In this document: in pieces, positions 31,616-41,295 of the stretch
Numbering within the stretch: position 1 is the first letter of the stretch
How the letters are laid out: the number at the start of each line of letters is the position of its first letter
NCBI GenBank assembly: GCA_025210395.1
Contig: JAOARV010000061.1
Location: 1 to 44,088, forward strand
Source of the DNA: Marinisporobacter sp.
Lineage (GTDB): Bacteria; Bacillota; Clostridia; Peptostreptococcales; Thermotaleaceae
Length of the DNA: 44,088 nucleotides
Direction: 5' to 3'
Notes under the pieces: generated by a model
What the model was told of the DNA's origin: nothing
Databases searched by the model: none
The model's input: only the letters and a program-made list of their open reading frames with translations
Translations under genes and position numbers: made by a program

Positions 31616-32980
31616 GTGATTCTAATCGATATTAATAAAAGGATTGACAAATACAAGTTAAACCCTGCACAGATACTTGTTTTAGGATTTGCTAGTGTCA
31701 TTTTAATGGGTGGGATACTTTTAAGTCTTCCTATTGCATCAAAATCTGGGCATAGTGTAGGTTTTTTGAATGCAGTTTTCACAGCCACGTCAGCTGTATG
31801 TGTAACAGGACTTGTTGTTGTAGATACGGGAACTCACTGGACTGTTTTTGGGCAAACAGTTATTATTCTCTTAATCCAAATTGGTGGACTTGGATTTATG
31901 AGTATGGCTACCTTTTTTGCTTTGATTTTTGGAAAAAGAATTACTTTAAGAGAACGTCTAGTTATGCAGGAAGCACTCAATCAATTTAATATATCAGGAA
32001 TTGTGCGTCTTACAAAATATATATTGATTACAACCTTTACCATAGAAGGAATAGGAGCGATTCTGTTATCCTTTAAGTTTATTCCTCTATATGGGTTATC
32101 TAAAGGAATAGGATTCAGTATATTTCATGCTATTTCTGCTTTTTGCAATGCAGGGTTTGATTTAATAGGAAATTTTAGAAGCTTGACGCCTTTTGCTGAT
32201 GATTTTTTGATTAACATCGTTATAAGCTTTTTGATTATAGCAGGAGGATTAGGCTTTACAGTAATTGTTGAGATCTTTCAAAAAAGAAAGTTTTCAAAAT
32301 TTAGTTTACACACAAAATTAGTACTTTATATTACAGGCGTTTTATTATTAGTAGGTTTTATAGCTGTTTTTATACTAGAGTATAGTAATCCAGAAACTCT
32401 TGGAAAGCTCACTTTCAAAGGAAAATTATTAGGGGCACTATTTCATTCTGTTACGCCTAGAACAGCAGGTTTTAATACTTTACCATCAGATCAATTAACA
32501 ACAGCTACTATCTTTATGACAATGGTATTTATGTTTATTGGTGGTTCTTCAGGATCTACAGCTGGAGGAGTAAAAACCACAACAGCTGGAGTGATTATCT
32601 TTACTATTATCAATATTATCAAGGGGAAAGAAGATACAGAAGTTTTTAATAGAAGAATCCCCAGAGAGATTATTAACAGATCTTTGGCTGTAATAGGAAT
32701 TGCTATGGTACTTATTGTATTTGTAACCATGATTTTATCTATAACAGAAACAGGACATAGCTTTATGGAAATCTTCTTTGAAGTGACTTCAGCCTTTGGA
32801 ACAGTCGGATTATCCTTGGGAATGACACCAAGTCTTAGTATTGTAGGGAAAATTGTTATTTCCCTTACTATGTTTGCAGGTAGAGTAGGTCCGATGACCA
32901 TTGCATTAGCTTTAGCAAGACAACAACAGAAAAACAAGGGATTGATTAAATATCCTGAAGAAAGAGTAATTGTAGGATAG
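31616..32980 (+). CDS. ktrB: Potassium uptake channel subunit KtrB/TrkH family
   Basis: About 454 residues with four membrane-pore-membrane repeats. Filter regions are visible in order: TSAVCVTGL, SAFCNAGFD, TPRTAGFNT and TSAFGTVGLSLG, together with the GGSSGSTAGGVKTTT segment. It imports K+ (with Na+ in known Ktr systems). The start is set at GTG 31616, just after AGGGGG; ATC/ATT codons a few triplets on are less likely alternatives. The family usually starts near KRIDKYKLNPAQILVLGF, which supports a start in this region. The regulatory subunit gene follows after 7 bases. Confidence 0.92.
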   Translation: MILIDINKRIDKYKLNPAQILVLGFASVILMGGILLSLPIASKSGHSVGFLNAVFTATSAVCVTGLVVVDTGTHWTVFGQTVIILLIQIGGLGFMSMATFFALIFGKRITLRERLVMQEALNQFNISGIVRLTKYILITTFTIEGIGAILLSFKFIPLYGLSKGIGFSIFHAISAFCNAGFDLIGNFRSLTPFADDFLINIVISFLIIAGGLGFTVIVEIFQKRKFSKFSLHTKLVLYITGVLLLVGFIAVFILEYSNPETLGKLTFKGKLLGALFHSVTPRTAGFNTLPSDQLTTATIFMTMVFMFIGGSSGSTAGGVKTTTAGVIIFTIINIIKGKEDTEVFNRRIPREIINRSLAVIGIAMVLIVFVTMILSITETGHSFMEIFFEVTSAFGTVGLSLGMTPSLSIVGKIVISLTMFAGRVGPMTIALALARQQQKNKGLIKYPEERVIVG

Positions 32981-32987
32981 GGGTGTT

Positions 32988-33641
32988 ATGATGAAACAAT
33001 TTGTAGTAATAGGTTGTGGAAGGTTTGGTTCAAGTGTGGCTAGAACCCTTTATGGATTAGGCTTTGATGTATTAGCAATTGATGGAAATGAAGATGTAAT
33101 CCAAGGAATAGCTGATTCTGTTACCCATGCAGTACAAGCAGATGCAACAGAAGAGGCGTCTATAAAATCTCTTGGAATGAGTAATTTTGATGTTGCAGTT
33201 ATTACAATTGGTTCCAATATACAAGCTTCTATTATGGCTACCCTCATTGTAAAAGAATTAGGTGTAAAGCATGTAGTAGCCAAAGCTCAAAATGAACAAC
33301 ATGCGAAAGTTCTTTATAAAATTGGAGCGGATAGAGTTGTATTTCCAGAAAGAGATATGGGCGTTCGAGTTGCCCATAACCTAGTATCATCCAATTTCTT
33401 GGATATTATAGAATTGGCTCCTGATTATAGTATTGTAGAAATATCTGCTCTTGAAGAATGGGCAGGAAAAAATTTAAAAGACTTAAATATGAGAGCAAAT
33501 TATGGAATTAACGTAATGGCCATTAAGCATGGAACGGAGATCAATATATCTCCAAGGGCAACAGATATTGTGAAAAGTGATGATGTATTAGTTGTGATTG
33601 GGCATAATGATGATTTACAAAGGATAGAACAGAAAGCATAA
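32988..33641 (+). CDS. ktrA: Potassium uptake regulatory subunit KtrA (RCK)
   Basis: A 217-residue cytosolic RCK protein: RCK_N Rossmann domain with GCGRFGSSVARTLY (about 7-20) and acidic end of strand 2 (LAIDGNED), then RCK_C from about residue 135. It binds ATP/ADP or nucleotides and gates KtrB. Start ATG 32988, with a second ATG next to it, behind AGGGGTG. Co-transcribed with ktrB. Confidence 0.93.
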   Translation: MMKQFVVIGCGRFGSSVARTLYGLGFDVLAIDGNEDVIQGIADSVTHAVQADATEEASIKSLGMSNFDVAVITIGSNIQASIMATLIVKELGVKHVVAKAQNEQHAKVLYKIGADRVVFPERDMGVRVAHNLVSSNFLDIIELAPDYSIVEISALEEWAGKNLKDLNMRANYGINVMAIKHGTEINISPRATDIVKSDDVLVVIGHNDDLQRIEQKA

Positions 33642-33659
33642 AATAAGAGGTGGAAATAG

Positions 33660-34472
33660 TTGATCGTAAAGATTAATTCTAGTGACAATGGAACTATTAA
33701 ACAAGTAAGAGAATTAAAGAAAAAGAAATATAGACAAAAATATGGTCAGTACATAGTAGAAGGTATACGAATTATTCGTGATGCCCTAGAAAACAATAAG
33801 AAAATCAAATATATATTATTTAATGAAGAACTTTACACTGTATCTGGAGGAGAAGCATTGCTGAATGAGTTAATGGAAAAAAATATAAAAGTCTATGAGA
33901 TTTCTAATAAGATTTATATGAGTCTTTCAGATACACAAAATCCTCAAGGAATTATGGCTATTCTTCCTATGGAGGAATATGATTTAGAGTATATATTAAA
34001 TGATTCAAAGCATTTCTTTTTAGTGCTTGATCGTATACAAGATCCAGGAAATTTAGGAACAATCATACGAACCGCCGATGCTGCAGGCTTTTCTGCTGTT
34101 ATTTTAGCAAAGGGATGTGTTGATTTATACAATTTAAAGACCATAAGATCAACAATGGGTTCGATCTTTCATTTTCCTATTATTCAAGGAGATGAAACGG
34201 TGGAGATTATCAAAAAACTAAAATCAAAAGATATTAAAATTGTTAGTACAAGCTTAGAAACAGAAAAATACTATGATGAAGTAAACTATAATGAAAGAAC
34301 AGCTTTTATTATAGGTAACGAAGCAAATGGTGTGTTAAAGGAAGTGCTACAGTATTCTGATGACTTAGTAAAAATTCCAATGATAGGTAAGGCTGAATCA
34401 TTAAACGCTTCTATTGCTGCATCTATTATGATGTATGAAGCAGTAAGACAGAGAAGGAATCAGAAAATTTAA
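33660..34472 (+). CDS. SpoU/TrmH-family rRNA methyltransferase
   Basis: A 270-residue SPOUT methyltransferase, start TTG 33660 with AGAGGTGG before it. An N-terminal substrate-binding domain (RELKKKKYRQKYGQYIVEG) is followed by the knotted catalytic domain with the three SpoU motifs: DPGNLGTIIRTADAAGF, IIGNEANGVLKE and IPMIGKAESLNASIAAS. It methylates a ribose 2'-OH, probably in 23S rRNA. The homologue YsgA lies just upstream of pheST in Bacillus, the same neighbourhood as here. The exact target nucleotide cannot be told from sequence. Confidence 0.9.
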   Translation: MIVKINSSDNGTIKQVRELKKKKYRQKYGQYIVEGIRIIRDALENNKKIKYILFNEELYTVSGGEALLNELMEKNIKVYEISNKIYMSLSDTQNPQGIMAILPMEEYDLEYILNDSKHFFLVLDRIQDPGNLGTIIRTADAAGFSAVILAKGCVDLYNLKTIRSTMGSIFHFPIIQGDETVEIIKKLKSKDIKIVSTSLETEKYYDEVNYNERTAFIIGNEANGVLKEVLQYSDDLVKIPMIGKAESLNASIAASIMMYEAVRQRRNQKI

Positions 34473-34501
34473 AAAATAGCACGAATAGACAATTTATTTT
34501 C

Positions 34502-34530
34502 TTGTAAACCTCTTTTTGCTGTGCTATAAT
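34502..34530 (+). promoter_or_regulatory. Promoter of the yqzL-like gene / pheST unit
   Basis: TTGTAA (34502-34507), 17-base spacer, TATAAT (34525-34530) with extended-10 TGC. No separate promoter is evident for the T-box-pheST leader, so the unit may start here. Confidence 0.65.
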
Positions 34531-34567
34531 GAAGGAAAAGCGGCTATTAAAAAGGAGTGCAGCCATT

Positions 34568-34663
34568 ATGATAGGTACAGCTGAGTGGTTTTGGAAAATT
34601 TTTATGTTAACCGGAAGTATTAATGCCTATTTAGGTTACAGAGAATTAATTGCAAATTATTAA
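34568..34663 (+). CDS. YqzL-like small protein
   Basis: A 31-codon gene, ATG 34568 to TAA 34661-34663, behind AAAAAGGAG. The peptide has AEWFWKIFMLTGSINAYLGYRE, close to the YqzL family pattern (aromatic WK-F--TG-I--Y), a conserved small protein of Firmicutes of unknown function. A dedicated promoter and a good ribosome site support it as real. Confidence 0.7.
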   Translation: MIGTAEWFWKIFMLTGSINAYLGYRELIANY

Positions 34664-34689
34664 TATGAATATAAGTAATGATAGAGAAA

Positions 34690-34905
34690 AGTAGGTTATG
34701 AATTGCTTTACAGAGAGAAAATGCCAAGGGCTGAGAGCATTTTTAAATGACAATATAATTGAAGTTCCCTCTTGAACTATAGAGCTGAAAAATGAGTAGG
34801 TTCTATCGGTAGACGTCGTTAAGTCAAAGAAGTGGTTAAAGAAATTTAACTATTAGGGTGGTACCGCGGAGAATCTTCGTCCCTTTCGGGATTGAAGATT
34901 TTTTT
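34690..34905 (+). promoter_or_regulatory. T-box riboswitch of pheST
   Basis: T-box AGGGTGGTACCGCGG (34855-34869). The specifier region GAAG-TTC-CC gives TTC, Phe (34765-34767). Terminator AATCTTCGTCCC / GGGATTGAAGATT (about 34872-34899) followed by T7. Uncharged tRNA-Phe is expected to turn on pheST. Confidence 0.95.
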
Positions 34906-34962
34906 ATTTGGTAATAATTAAATAATATATTTATATAAGGATCAATAGAAAGGAGTATATCA

Positions 34963-35982
34963 ATGAAGGAGCAACTAAAAAACATACAAAATGTTGCAGA
35001 GGGTGCGATAAAAGAAGCACAGTCTATGCAAGAGCTAGAACAAATTAGAATAAAATATTTAGGAAAAAAGGGAGAACTTACTGCTGTTTTAAGAGGGATG
35101 AAGGATTTATCCAATGAGGAAAGACCAGTGGTTGGAAAAATTGCTAATGAAGTAAGAGCAGCTATTGAAGGTGCTTTAGATGCAGCAAAAAATGAAATGA
35201 AGCAAAAAGAAAAAAATTTAAGATTAATGAATGAAACTATTGATGTAACCATGCCAGGAAAGGCTAAAGCTTTAGGGCATAAGCATCCTCTTACAATGGT
35301 TTTAGATGAAATAAAAGATATTTTTATGGGAATGGGCTTTAAGATTGCAGAAGGACCAGAGGTGGACACAGTATACCACAATTTTGATGCACTTAATGCA
35401 CCAAAGAACCATCCATCTAGAGATTTAACAGATACTTTCTATATTACAGATGATTTATTACTTAGAACACAAACTTCAACTGTACAAATTAGAACAATGA
35501 AAAAAAGTAAACCACCTATTAAGATTATTTCTCCAGGAAGATGCTTTAGATCTGATGAATTAGATGCAACTCATTCACCTATGTTTCATCAGATAGAAGG
35601 TTTAGTAGTAGATAAAAATATTACCATGGCAGATTTAAAAGGAACATTAGATTTATTTGCAAAGCAGCTATTTGGAATAGGAACAAAGACAAAGTTTAGA
35701 CCTCATCATTTCCCATTTACAGAGCCAAGTGCAGAAGTAGACGTTACTTGTTTTAAATGTAACGGAGAAGGTTGCCGTGTATGTAAAGGAAGCGGTTGGA
35801 TAGAGATTTTAGGATGCGGTATGGTACATCCAAATGTTTTAAAGGAATGTGGTATTAATCCAGAAGAATATAGTGGATTTGCTTTTGGTATGGGTCTTGA
35901 TAGAATAACTATGCTAAAATATGGAATAGATGATATTAGATTACTTTTTGAAAATGATATGCGTTTTATCAATCAGTTCTAA
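34963..35982 (+). CDS. pheS: Phenylalanyl-tRNA synthetase alpha subunit
   Basis: A 339-residue class II catalytic subunit. N-terminal coiled coil (1-80), then motif 2 ([24 protein letters not shown]) and motif 3 ([18 protein letters not shown]). A Cys-x2-Cys type pair of knuckles ([14 protein letters not shown]) is inserted before motif 3, as in the zinc-ribbon-like variant found in some Firmicutes. Start ATG 34963 with AAAGGAG. pheT follows after 23 bases. Confidence 0.97.
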   Translation: MKEQLKNIQNVAEGAIKEAQSMQELEQIRIKYLGKKGELTAVLRGMKDLSNEERPVVGKIANEVRAAIEGALDAAKNEMKQKEKNLRLMNETIDVTMPGKAKALGHKHPLTMVLDEIKDIFMGMGFKIAEGPEVDTVYHNFDALNAPKNHPSRDLTDTFYITDDLLLRTQTSTVQIRTMKKSKPPIKIISPGRCFRSDELDATHSPMFHQIEGLVVDKNITMADLKGTLDLFAKQLFGIGTKTKFRPHHFPFTEPSAEVDVTCFKCNGEGCRVCKGSGWIEILGCGMVHPNVLKECGINPEEYSGFAFGMGLDRITMLKYGIDDIRLLFENDMRFINQF

Positions 35983-36005
35983 AGAAAAAGATAGGAGGAA
36001 AAGTT

Positions 36006-38402
36006 ATGTTCGTACCAGTAGAATGGTTAAAACAATATGTAGATATTGAAAATATAGATATTGAAAATTTAAGAGATGAGTTTATTATGTCTGGTTCTAA
36101 TATAGAGACAGTAGAGCATCTAGGAGAAAGATTCAAAAAGATTGTTGTAGGAAAGATTCTAGAAATCGAAAAGCATCCAGATGCACAAAAATTAGTAGTA
36201 ACACAGGTAGATGTGGGTGAAGAGACCATTCAAATCGTTACAGGAGCGAATAATATAGAGGTAGGTCAATACATTCCCGTGATTCTAAATGGAGGAAGAC
36301 TTCCAGATGGTACAAAAATAAAAAGAGGAAAGCTTCGTGGAATCGTATCTAATGGAATGATGTGCTCTGGAGAAGAGCTAGCTATTGAAGATAAGGTATT
36401 ACCAATACATCAAAATAAAGAGGGTATTTACATATTAGATCAGGAATATCCATTAGGAATGGATATTAAAGATGTATTTGGACTTAACGATCATATTATA
36501 GAATTTGAAATTACACCTAATAGACCAGATTGTCTTAGCATGTTAGGAATGGCAAGGGAAGCATCAGCAACTTTTAATGTTCCATTAAAAGAGTTAAAAA
36601 TCAATGTAGCAGAAGAAGTAGACAATATAGAGGATTATGCATCTATAGAAGTAATAGATACAGAGCTTTGTAATAGATATGTAGCTAGAGTCATTAAGGA
36701 TGTAGAAATAAAGCCATCTCCACAATGGATGCAAAATAGATTGATGAAAGCTGGCATGAGACCTATTAACAATATAGTAGATATTACAAATTATGTTATG
36801 CTAGAACTGGGGCAACCCCTTCACGCTTTTGATTTAGAAACTTTAAAAGAGCATAAGATTATCGTAAAAAGAGCAGAAGAAAACGAAGTATTTGTAACTT
36901 TAGATGAAGCTGAAAGAAAATTAGAGGGTACTACTTTAATGATTGCAGATGGTGAAAAATCTGTAGCATTAGCAGGGGTTATGGGAGGACTTAACTCAGA
37001 AATCACAGAAAATACAAAGACTATTTTACTTGAAGCGGCAAACTTTAATGCAGACTCTGTGAGAGCTACCTCTAAGAAATTAGGATTAAGAACGGAAGCA
37101 TCTGCAAGATTTGAAAAAGGAATTGACCCAAATACAGCAATCATTGCTGCCAATAGAGTATGTGAGTTAGTAGAAGAGCTAAAAATTGGTAAAGTCGTAA
37201 AAGGTGTTATAGACGTTTATCCAAATAAAAGAGAAGCAGATGTAATAGAAATTAGACCAAATAGAATGAATGATTTATTAGGGACAAATTTATCTCATGA
37301 AGAGATGATCAAAATCTTAGAAAGATTAGGGATGAAAGTAGAAGTAAAGGAAGAAAAGTTTAATGTTATTGTACCTACTTTCAGATTAGATATTACCCAG
37401 GAAATAGATTTTGTAGAAGAAATCGCAAGAATCTATGGATTTAACAACCTTGGAATGACTCTTCCAAAGGGAAATACCCAGGGAGCTATGACAAATGGTC
37501 AAATTATTGAAGAGATAGCTAAAAACACATTAAATGCAGCAGGATTAAATGAAATTACAACTTATTCTTTTGTAAGTCCTAGAACTTTTGATTTACTATG
37601 TATAAAAGAAGAAAGCTTTATGAGAAGAGTTGTAAAATTAATCAATCCTCTAGGAGAAGAAACAAGTGTTATGAGAACTACTCTAATGGGGAATATGCTA
37701 GAAGTATTAGCTAGAAACTATAATCGTAATGTGGAAGAGGCTAAGGCATTTGAATTAGGAAATACATTTATTCCAAAGAGTATTCCAGTTGAAAGTCTGC
37801 CAATAGAGAAGAAAGTATTGACCCTTGGTATGTATGGAAAAGAAATAGACTTTTATAGTTTAAAAGGAACTATAGAAAGATTATTTGAAAGACTTGGCAT
37901 AAAGGGATATGAGTATACTCCAGAGAAAAATCATAGCTCCTTCCATCCAGGAAGATGCGCGAGTATTACTTATGGAAATCATACATTAGGTGTAATGGGT
38001 GAAATTCATCCAGATGTAATGGAAAATTACAATATTGAACAGAGAGTATATGTAGCAGAAATAGATTTTAATATTATTTATCAAACTACAAGACTTGATC
38101 GATTATATGAACAACTTCCTAAGTATCCTGCTATGACAAGGGATATGGCATTAGTTGTAAAAGATGAAGTATATGTAAAACAAATCGAAGATATAGCAAA
38201 AGAAAATGGTGGAAAGATCTTAGAAAGCATTAAATTATTTGATGTGTATAAGGGTAAGCAAATTGAAGAAGGGTCTAAGAGTATAGCTTATTCTTTAACT
38301 TACAGAGCAAAAGATAGAACCCTTACAGATGAAGAAGTAACAAAGGTACATGAGAAAATCGTAAAAGAATTAGAAGAAAAATTAGGTGCAATTTTAAGAT
38401 AA
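36006..38402 (+). CDS. pheT: Phenylalanyl-tRNA synthetase beta subunit
   Basis: A 798-residue subunit of normal length: EMAP-type tRNA-binding domain (about 40-150), B3/4 editing domain (RYVARVIKDVEIKPSPQWM… to about 390), B5 DNA-binding-like domain (about 400-475), the catalytic-like core and a C-terminal FDX-ACB domain (YPAMTRDMALVVKDEVYVKQIE). It forms the alpha2beta2 enzyme with PheS and hydrolyses Tyr-tRNA-Phe. Start ATG 36006 with AGGAGG. A perfect 17-bp terminator follows. Confidence 0.97.
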   Translation: MFVPVEWLKQYVDIENIDIENLRDEFIMSGSNIETVEHLGERFKKIVVGKILEIEKHPDAQKLVVTQVDVGEETIQIVTGANNIEVGQYIPVILNGGRLPDGTKIKRGKLRGIVSNGMMCSGEELAIEDKVLPIHQNKEGIYILDQEYPLGMDIKDVFGLNDHIIEFEITPNRPDCLSMLGMAREASATFNVPLKELKINVAEEVDNIEDYASIEVIDTELCNRYVARVIKDVEIKPSPQWMQNRLMKAGMRPINNIVDITNYVMLELGQPLHAFDLETLKEHKIIVKRAEENEVFVTLDEAERKLEGTTLMIADGEKSVALAGVMGGLNSEITENTKTILLEAANFNADSVRATSKKLGLRTEASARFEKGIDPNTAIIAANRVCELVEELKIGKVVKGVIDVYPNKREADVIEIRPNRMNDLLGTNLSHEEMIKILERLGMKVEVKEEKFNVIVPTFRLDITQEIDFVEEIARIYGFNNLGMTLPKGNTQGAMTNGQIIEEIAKNTLNAAGLNEITTYSFVSPRTFDLLCIKEESFMRRVVKLINPLGEETSVMRTTLMGNMLEVLARNYNRNVEEAKAFELGNTFIPKSIPVESLPIEKKVLTLGMYGKEIDFYSLKGTIERLFERLGIKGYEYTPEKNHSSFHPGRCASITYGNHTLGVMGEIHPDVMENYNIEQRVYVAEIDFNIIYQTTRLDRLYEQLPKYPAMTRDMALVVKDEVYVKQIEDIAKENGGKILESIKLFDVYKGKQIEEGSKSIAYSLTYRAKDRTLTDEEVTKVHEKIVKELEEKLGAILR

Positions 38403-38413
38403 TAAAAAGATAT

Positions 38414-38453
38414 AAAAAAGGTAGAACCGCTTTTAAGCGGTTCTACCTTTTTT
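38414..38453 (+). terminator. Terminator of pheST
   Basis: AAAAAAGGTAGAACCGC (38414-38430) / GCGGTTCTACCTTTTTT (38437-38453), loop TTTTAA, perfect 17-bp stem. It marks the right end of the conserved housekeeping block. Confidence 0.95.
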
Positions 38454-38564
38454 GTAAAAAACTTTGCAAGGAATAATATTTTATAAAGATTTATTATAGA
38501 GGAACAGGTTGAATAACTTATTAATAAGGATGGGGAGACAGAGTATAAAAGTCAATAGGATTAT

Positions 38565-38855
38565 ATGATAGATGTACTTGAAAAGGTTCCTAAAAATATT
38601 GTCAATTTAAGATTTGATCCAGCTGATTTTCCTGTGATCGTAGATATAAAAAAGATAGAAGTTATCACTTGTGAATCAATAGAAGGAATAAAAAGAATCA
38701 CTATATTGAATATGTTTAATTATAAATTTTCCATTGTATCACTTTCCATTATTTGTTTTTCGGATAAAGATTTTCACATAGAAATTAAGACAAAATCATT
38801 TAGTTTAAATACTAGATTCATGAAAAGCAAAAAAAGAGACATTTCTCATGAATAA
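38565..38855 (+). CDS. Hypothetical 96-residue protein, possibly a fragment
   Basis: ATG 38565 has no good ribosome site just before it (AGGATGGGGAGA lies about 30 bases upstream in another frame). The product has an N-terminal stretch NLRFDPADFPVIVDIKKIEV, a hydrophobic middle (FSIVSLSIICFSDKDF) and a Lys-rich C-terminus. No family is recognised. It lies directly after the pheST terminator where decayed genes begin, so it may be the remnant of a longer gene. Confidence 0.35.
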   Translation: MIDVLEKVPKNIVNLRFDPADFPVIVDIKKIEVITCESIEGIKRITILNMFNYKFSIVSLSIICFSDKDFHIEIKTKSFSLNTRFMKSKKRDISHE

Positions 38856-38929
38856 GAAATGTCATCTATAAAAATTTAACCGTTAACGAATTTAAATCCC
38901 AAGATATCTACCAAAGTATCTTATATAAA

Positions 38930-39480
38930 ACTTTTAAGAATAATTTTTTTCTCTTCAAAAGTAGCTTCATTCCATATGGGTTCAAAATTTCCTAACATGG
39001 ATAAAATCTAATCTAAGGATACATGAGGCTGTGTATCTTTAGAAATTTCCTTTTCAATATTATAAATTGTTTTTTCTAAATTTTTCTATCCTGATATAAG
39101 ATCTCTATTCTAGCAGAAATTTTTTGTGCTGGAATCTTCCCGTTTTGATACAGATCCATCAAACGATCAATTTTCTTATCAATATCATTTATTTGTTGTT
39201 TTAGTACCATCTTATCTTCATGAAATGTAATAGCTTTTTTATTTTCTTTGTCTTGTGGGTGACTGTAATAATGTATAAGCATATCCAAACCCTTTAATTT
39301 AAACACCATTGCTATGGGATTCAATAAAGCTATAGTTTTTTTAGATTTCTCAGGATCTCAAAATGTGTAGCAGTACATTTGTTGATTTCCTCTAGGGTTA
39401 CCTTACTGCATCCATATTCAGATATGGTGGTGAGATAAGAACGAACGATATAGTTTAGATGTTGATTTATAAGATTTATT
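38930..39480 (-). pseudogene. Decayed large serine recombinase, C-terminal part
   Basis: On the minus strand the piece 39076-39324 encodes HYYSHPQDKENKKAITF followed by the coiled-coil QQINDIDKKIDRLMDLYQNG and KIPAQKISARIEILYQDRKI, typical of the end of large serine recombinases. Reading on past two TAG codons gives TIYNIEKEISKDTQ and GNFEPIWNEATFEEKK, the normal C-terminal continuation. Upstream (about 39350-39470), in another frame, is VRSYLTTISEYGCSKVTLEEINK, like the zinc-ribbon region. The catalytic domain is not seen. It is an inactivated integrase/excisionase from a former mobile element. Confidence 0.75.
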
Positions 39481-39491
39481 TTTTCTTCTGA

Positions 39492-39758
39492 TTAGCCATT
39501 TGTTTTTTCTATAGAGAGTGTTTGTTGGGTTTGATCAACAGAAATATATCGCATATTTACTGGTTCAAGGTGAAATAACTCTTCTAGTGGAAGATCTAGT
39601 TCTTTGAGTATATTTGAAAGTAATTCTAGTTTAAATACGGCACTACGACCGTTTTCTAGGTTATTGATAAAACCAGCAGATACATTGAGGCGTTTTGCAA
39701 AATCTGCTGTGGAATAATGCTTAGCTTTTCTGTACTTTCTAATTTTTTTCCAAGTTAT
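39492..39758 (-). pseudogene. Decayed XRE-family transcriptional regulator
   Basis: A minus-strand frame without a start codon reads WKKIRKYRKAKHYSTADFAKRLNVS and AGFINNLENGRSAVFKLELLS, a clear XRE/Cro helix-turn-helix with the usual recognition helix, then a short C-terminal tail ending at TAA (39492-39494). The frame opens after a TAA at 39759-39761 with no ATG, GTG or TTG, so the beginning has been lost or shifted. It lies between recombinase remnants and the defence-like operon, and probably was the repressor of the former mobile element. Confidence 0.6.
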
Positions 39759-39857
39759 TTATAAGTATTAGATATAAGGCATACTCCCCTTTTTTCTTGT
39801 AAGGAAGTATTTGTAATCATTGTAAAAATAGTACTAGTAATTAAGTGTTGATGGTTG

Positions 39858-40001
39858 ATGGGAAATTTACAGTTAATTATAGTGAATGTTTTTACAGGAA
39901 ATATAAATACAACATTTAATATAGACGTTAGTAATAGCTTAACTACACCAAGGAAATTGTCGATAGAAGAGGAAATAAAAGATTTAGCTAATGACATATA
40001 G
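39858..40001 (+). CDS. Possible 47-residue protein
   Basis: ATG 39858 to TAG 39999-40001. The peptide (MGNLQLIIVNVFTGNINTTF… IEEEIKDLANDI) has an ordered polar composition and an acidic helical end, but the ribosome site is weak. It lies between the decayed regulator and the DUF262 gene, facing the same way as the latter. It could be a small antitoxin-like or leader gene; otherwise 39759-40119 shows nothing. Confidence 0.3.
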   Translation: MGNLQLIIVNVFTGNINTTFNIDVSNSLTTPRKLSIEEEIKDLANDI

Positions 40002-40155
40002 CAATTATCTCCATTTATTCAATTATACTGCTCAAATTATTAATTATATATAATGGAAATAAATAATAATTGATGTTTATATAAAAGATAAATTATTATA
40101 TACTAATAGTAGAAATAATATGCAAATACTAATTAAATGTTGGAAGGAAGATATT

Positions 40156-41295
40156 ATGGATAAGGAAAATCAAATTAAATTATTAAAGAAGGAGTTAGAT
40201 GATTCAAAATATGACATATATGTTGATACATATCCAATGTCATTGATAGAATTAATAAGTTTATATAAAGATAAAGATATTGATTTAAAAGCAGAGTATC
40301 AAAGGGTATTTAAATGGACTGTAGAGCAGAAAACTAAATTCATTGAATCGTTATTTTTAGGGTTACCTATTCCTTCAATATTCTTATATCAAGATGAAAA
40401 TGCTTTGTGGGAAGTAGTAGATGGTATACAGAGGTTATCAACTATTTTTGAATTTGTGGGAGTACTACGGACGGAAGTAAAAGATGAGAAAGGGGATTTT
40501 ATCAAACACCCTGCATTAGAGTTAAAAGGAGCACCTAAATTAACTTCTTTGAATGGATTGTTGTATGAAGATTTGACCAGTGATTTACAAAGAGAGTTTA
40601 AAAAATTAAAATTACAACTAATAATAATATCAAAGAAGAGTAGTAATGATGTGAAATTAGAAGTGTTTAGGAGATTGAATGGATTCGGTACAAAATTAAA
40701 TCCACAAGAACTCAGAAACGCTCTTGTATTATTACTGAACAAGGAGTACTTTAAGTTTATTGAAGAACTAAGTAACATGGAAGAATATAAGAAATGTTTT
40801 AATTTATCGCCTAAATTAATAAAGGATAAGAAACATTGTGAATATATAGTAAGGTATTTAGCATTAAGAGAAGAGTCTGAGTTAATGAATTACTCAACCA
40901 AAGATAATCCGAGTATAGATGATTTTTTTGATGATACAATAGCGAAAATAGTAAATCAAAATAAAATTAACATATATGAGGAAAAAATAAAATTTAAAAA
41001 AACTTTTGAATTGTTAAATGAGTTATTTGGAGATAATTCTTTTAAAAAGTATTATCATGATGCTAACAAGCATAAGAACTCTGTAAGAGAATCAATATTT
41101 GAGGTTATTATTCCTGGATTAGTAGAAAATATAGATTATTATTGCAAAGAGAAAGAAGCGCTTAGAATAAAGGTGTTGGATTTGTTTAAAAATGATAGTG
41201 TTTTTGAAAAGGCGTTAGTACATAATCCAAAAGCAATAGACAGAATGAAAAGATTGCTAACAATAAGTAAGGAATACTTTAAAATAAATGAATAA
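40156..41295 (+). CDS. DUF262 (ParB/GmrS-like) domain protein without HNH domain
   Basis: A 379-residue protein. ATG 40156 is chosen because GGAAGGAAG lies before it. The N-terminal 120 residues form a DUF262 domain: YPMSLIELISLYKDKDIDL, AEYQRVFKW, ESLFLGLPIPSIFLY, then D89-G-I-Q-R93 (the DGxQR motif that acts in NTP binding/hydrolysis in GmrS-type proteins) and RRLNGFGTKLNPQELRNA. In type IV GmrSD restriction enzymes DUF262 is joined to a DUF1524 HNH nuclease; no such H-N-H motif occurs in the helical C-terminal half here. Its 3' end overlaps the HEPN gene by 8 bases, so the two are translationally coupled. Probably the sensor or NTPase part of a defence system. Confidence 0.85.
   Translation: MDKENQIKLLKKELDDSKYDIYVDTYPMSLIELISLYKDKDIDLKAEYQRVFKWTVEQKTKFIESLFLGLPIPSIFLYQDENALWEVVDGIQRLSTIFEFVGVLRTEVKDEKGDFIKHPALELKGAPKLTSLNGLLYEDLTSDLQREFKKLKLQLIIISKKSSNDVKLEVFRRLNGFGTKLNPQELRNALVLLLNKEYFKFIEELSNMEEYKKCFNLSPKLIKDKKHCEYIVRYLALREESELMNYSTKDNPSIDDFFDDTIAKIVNQNKINIYEEKIKFKKTFELLNELFGDNSFKKYYHDANKHKNSVRESIFEVIIPGLVENIDYYCKEKEALRIKVLDLFKNDSVFEKALVHNPKAIDRMKRLLTISKEYFKINE

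Noticed and set aside
39755..39997. 80-residue minus-strand open frame
   Set aside because: No ribosome site or family; the plus strand holds a slightly better small frame (39858-40001), and the area consists of decayed DNA.
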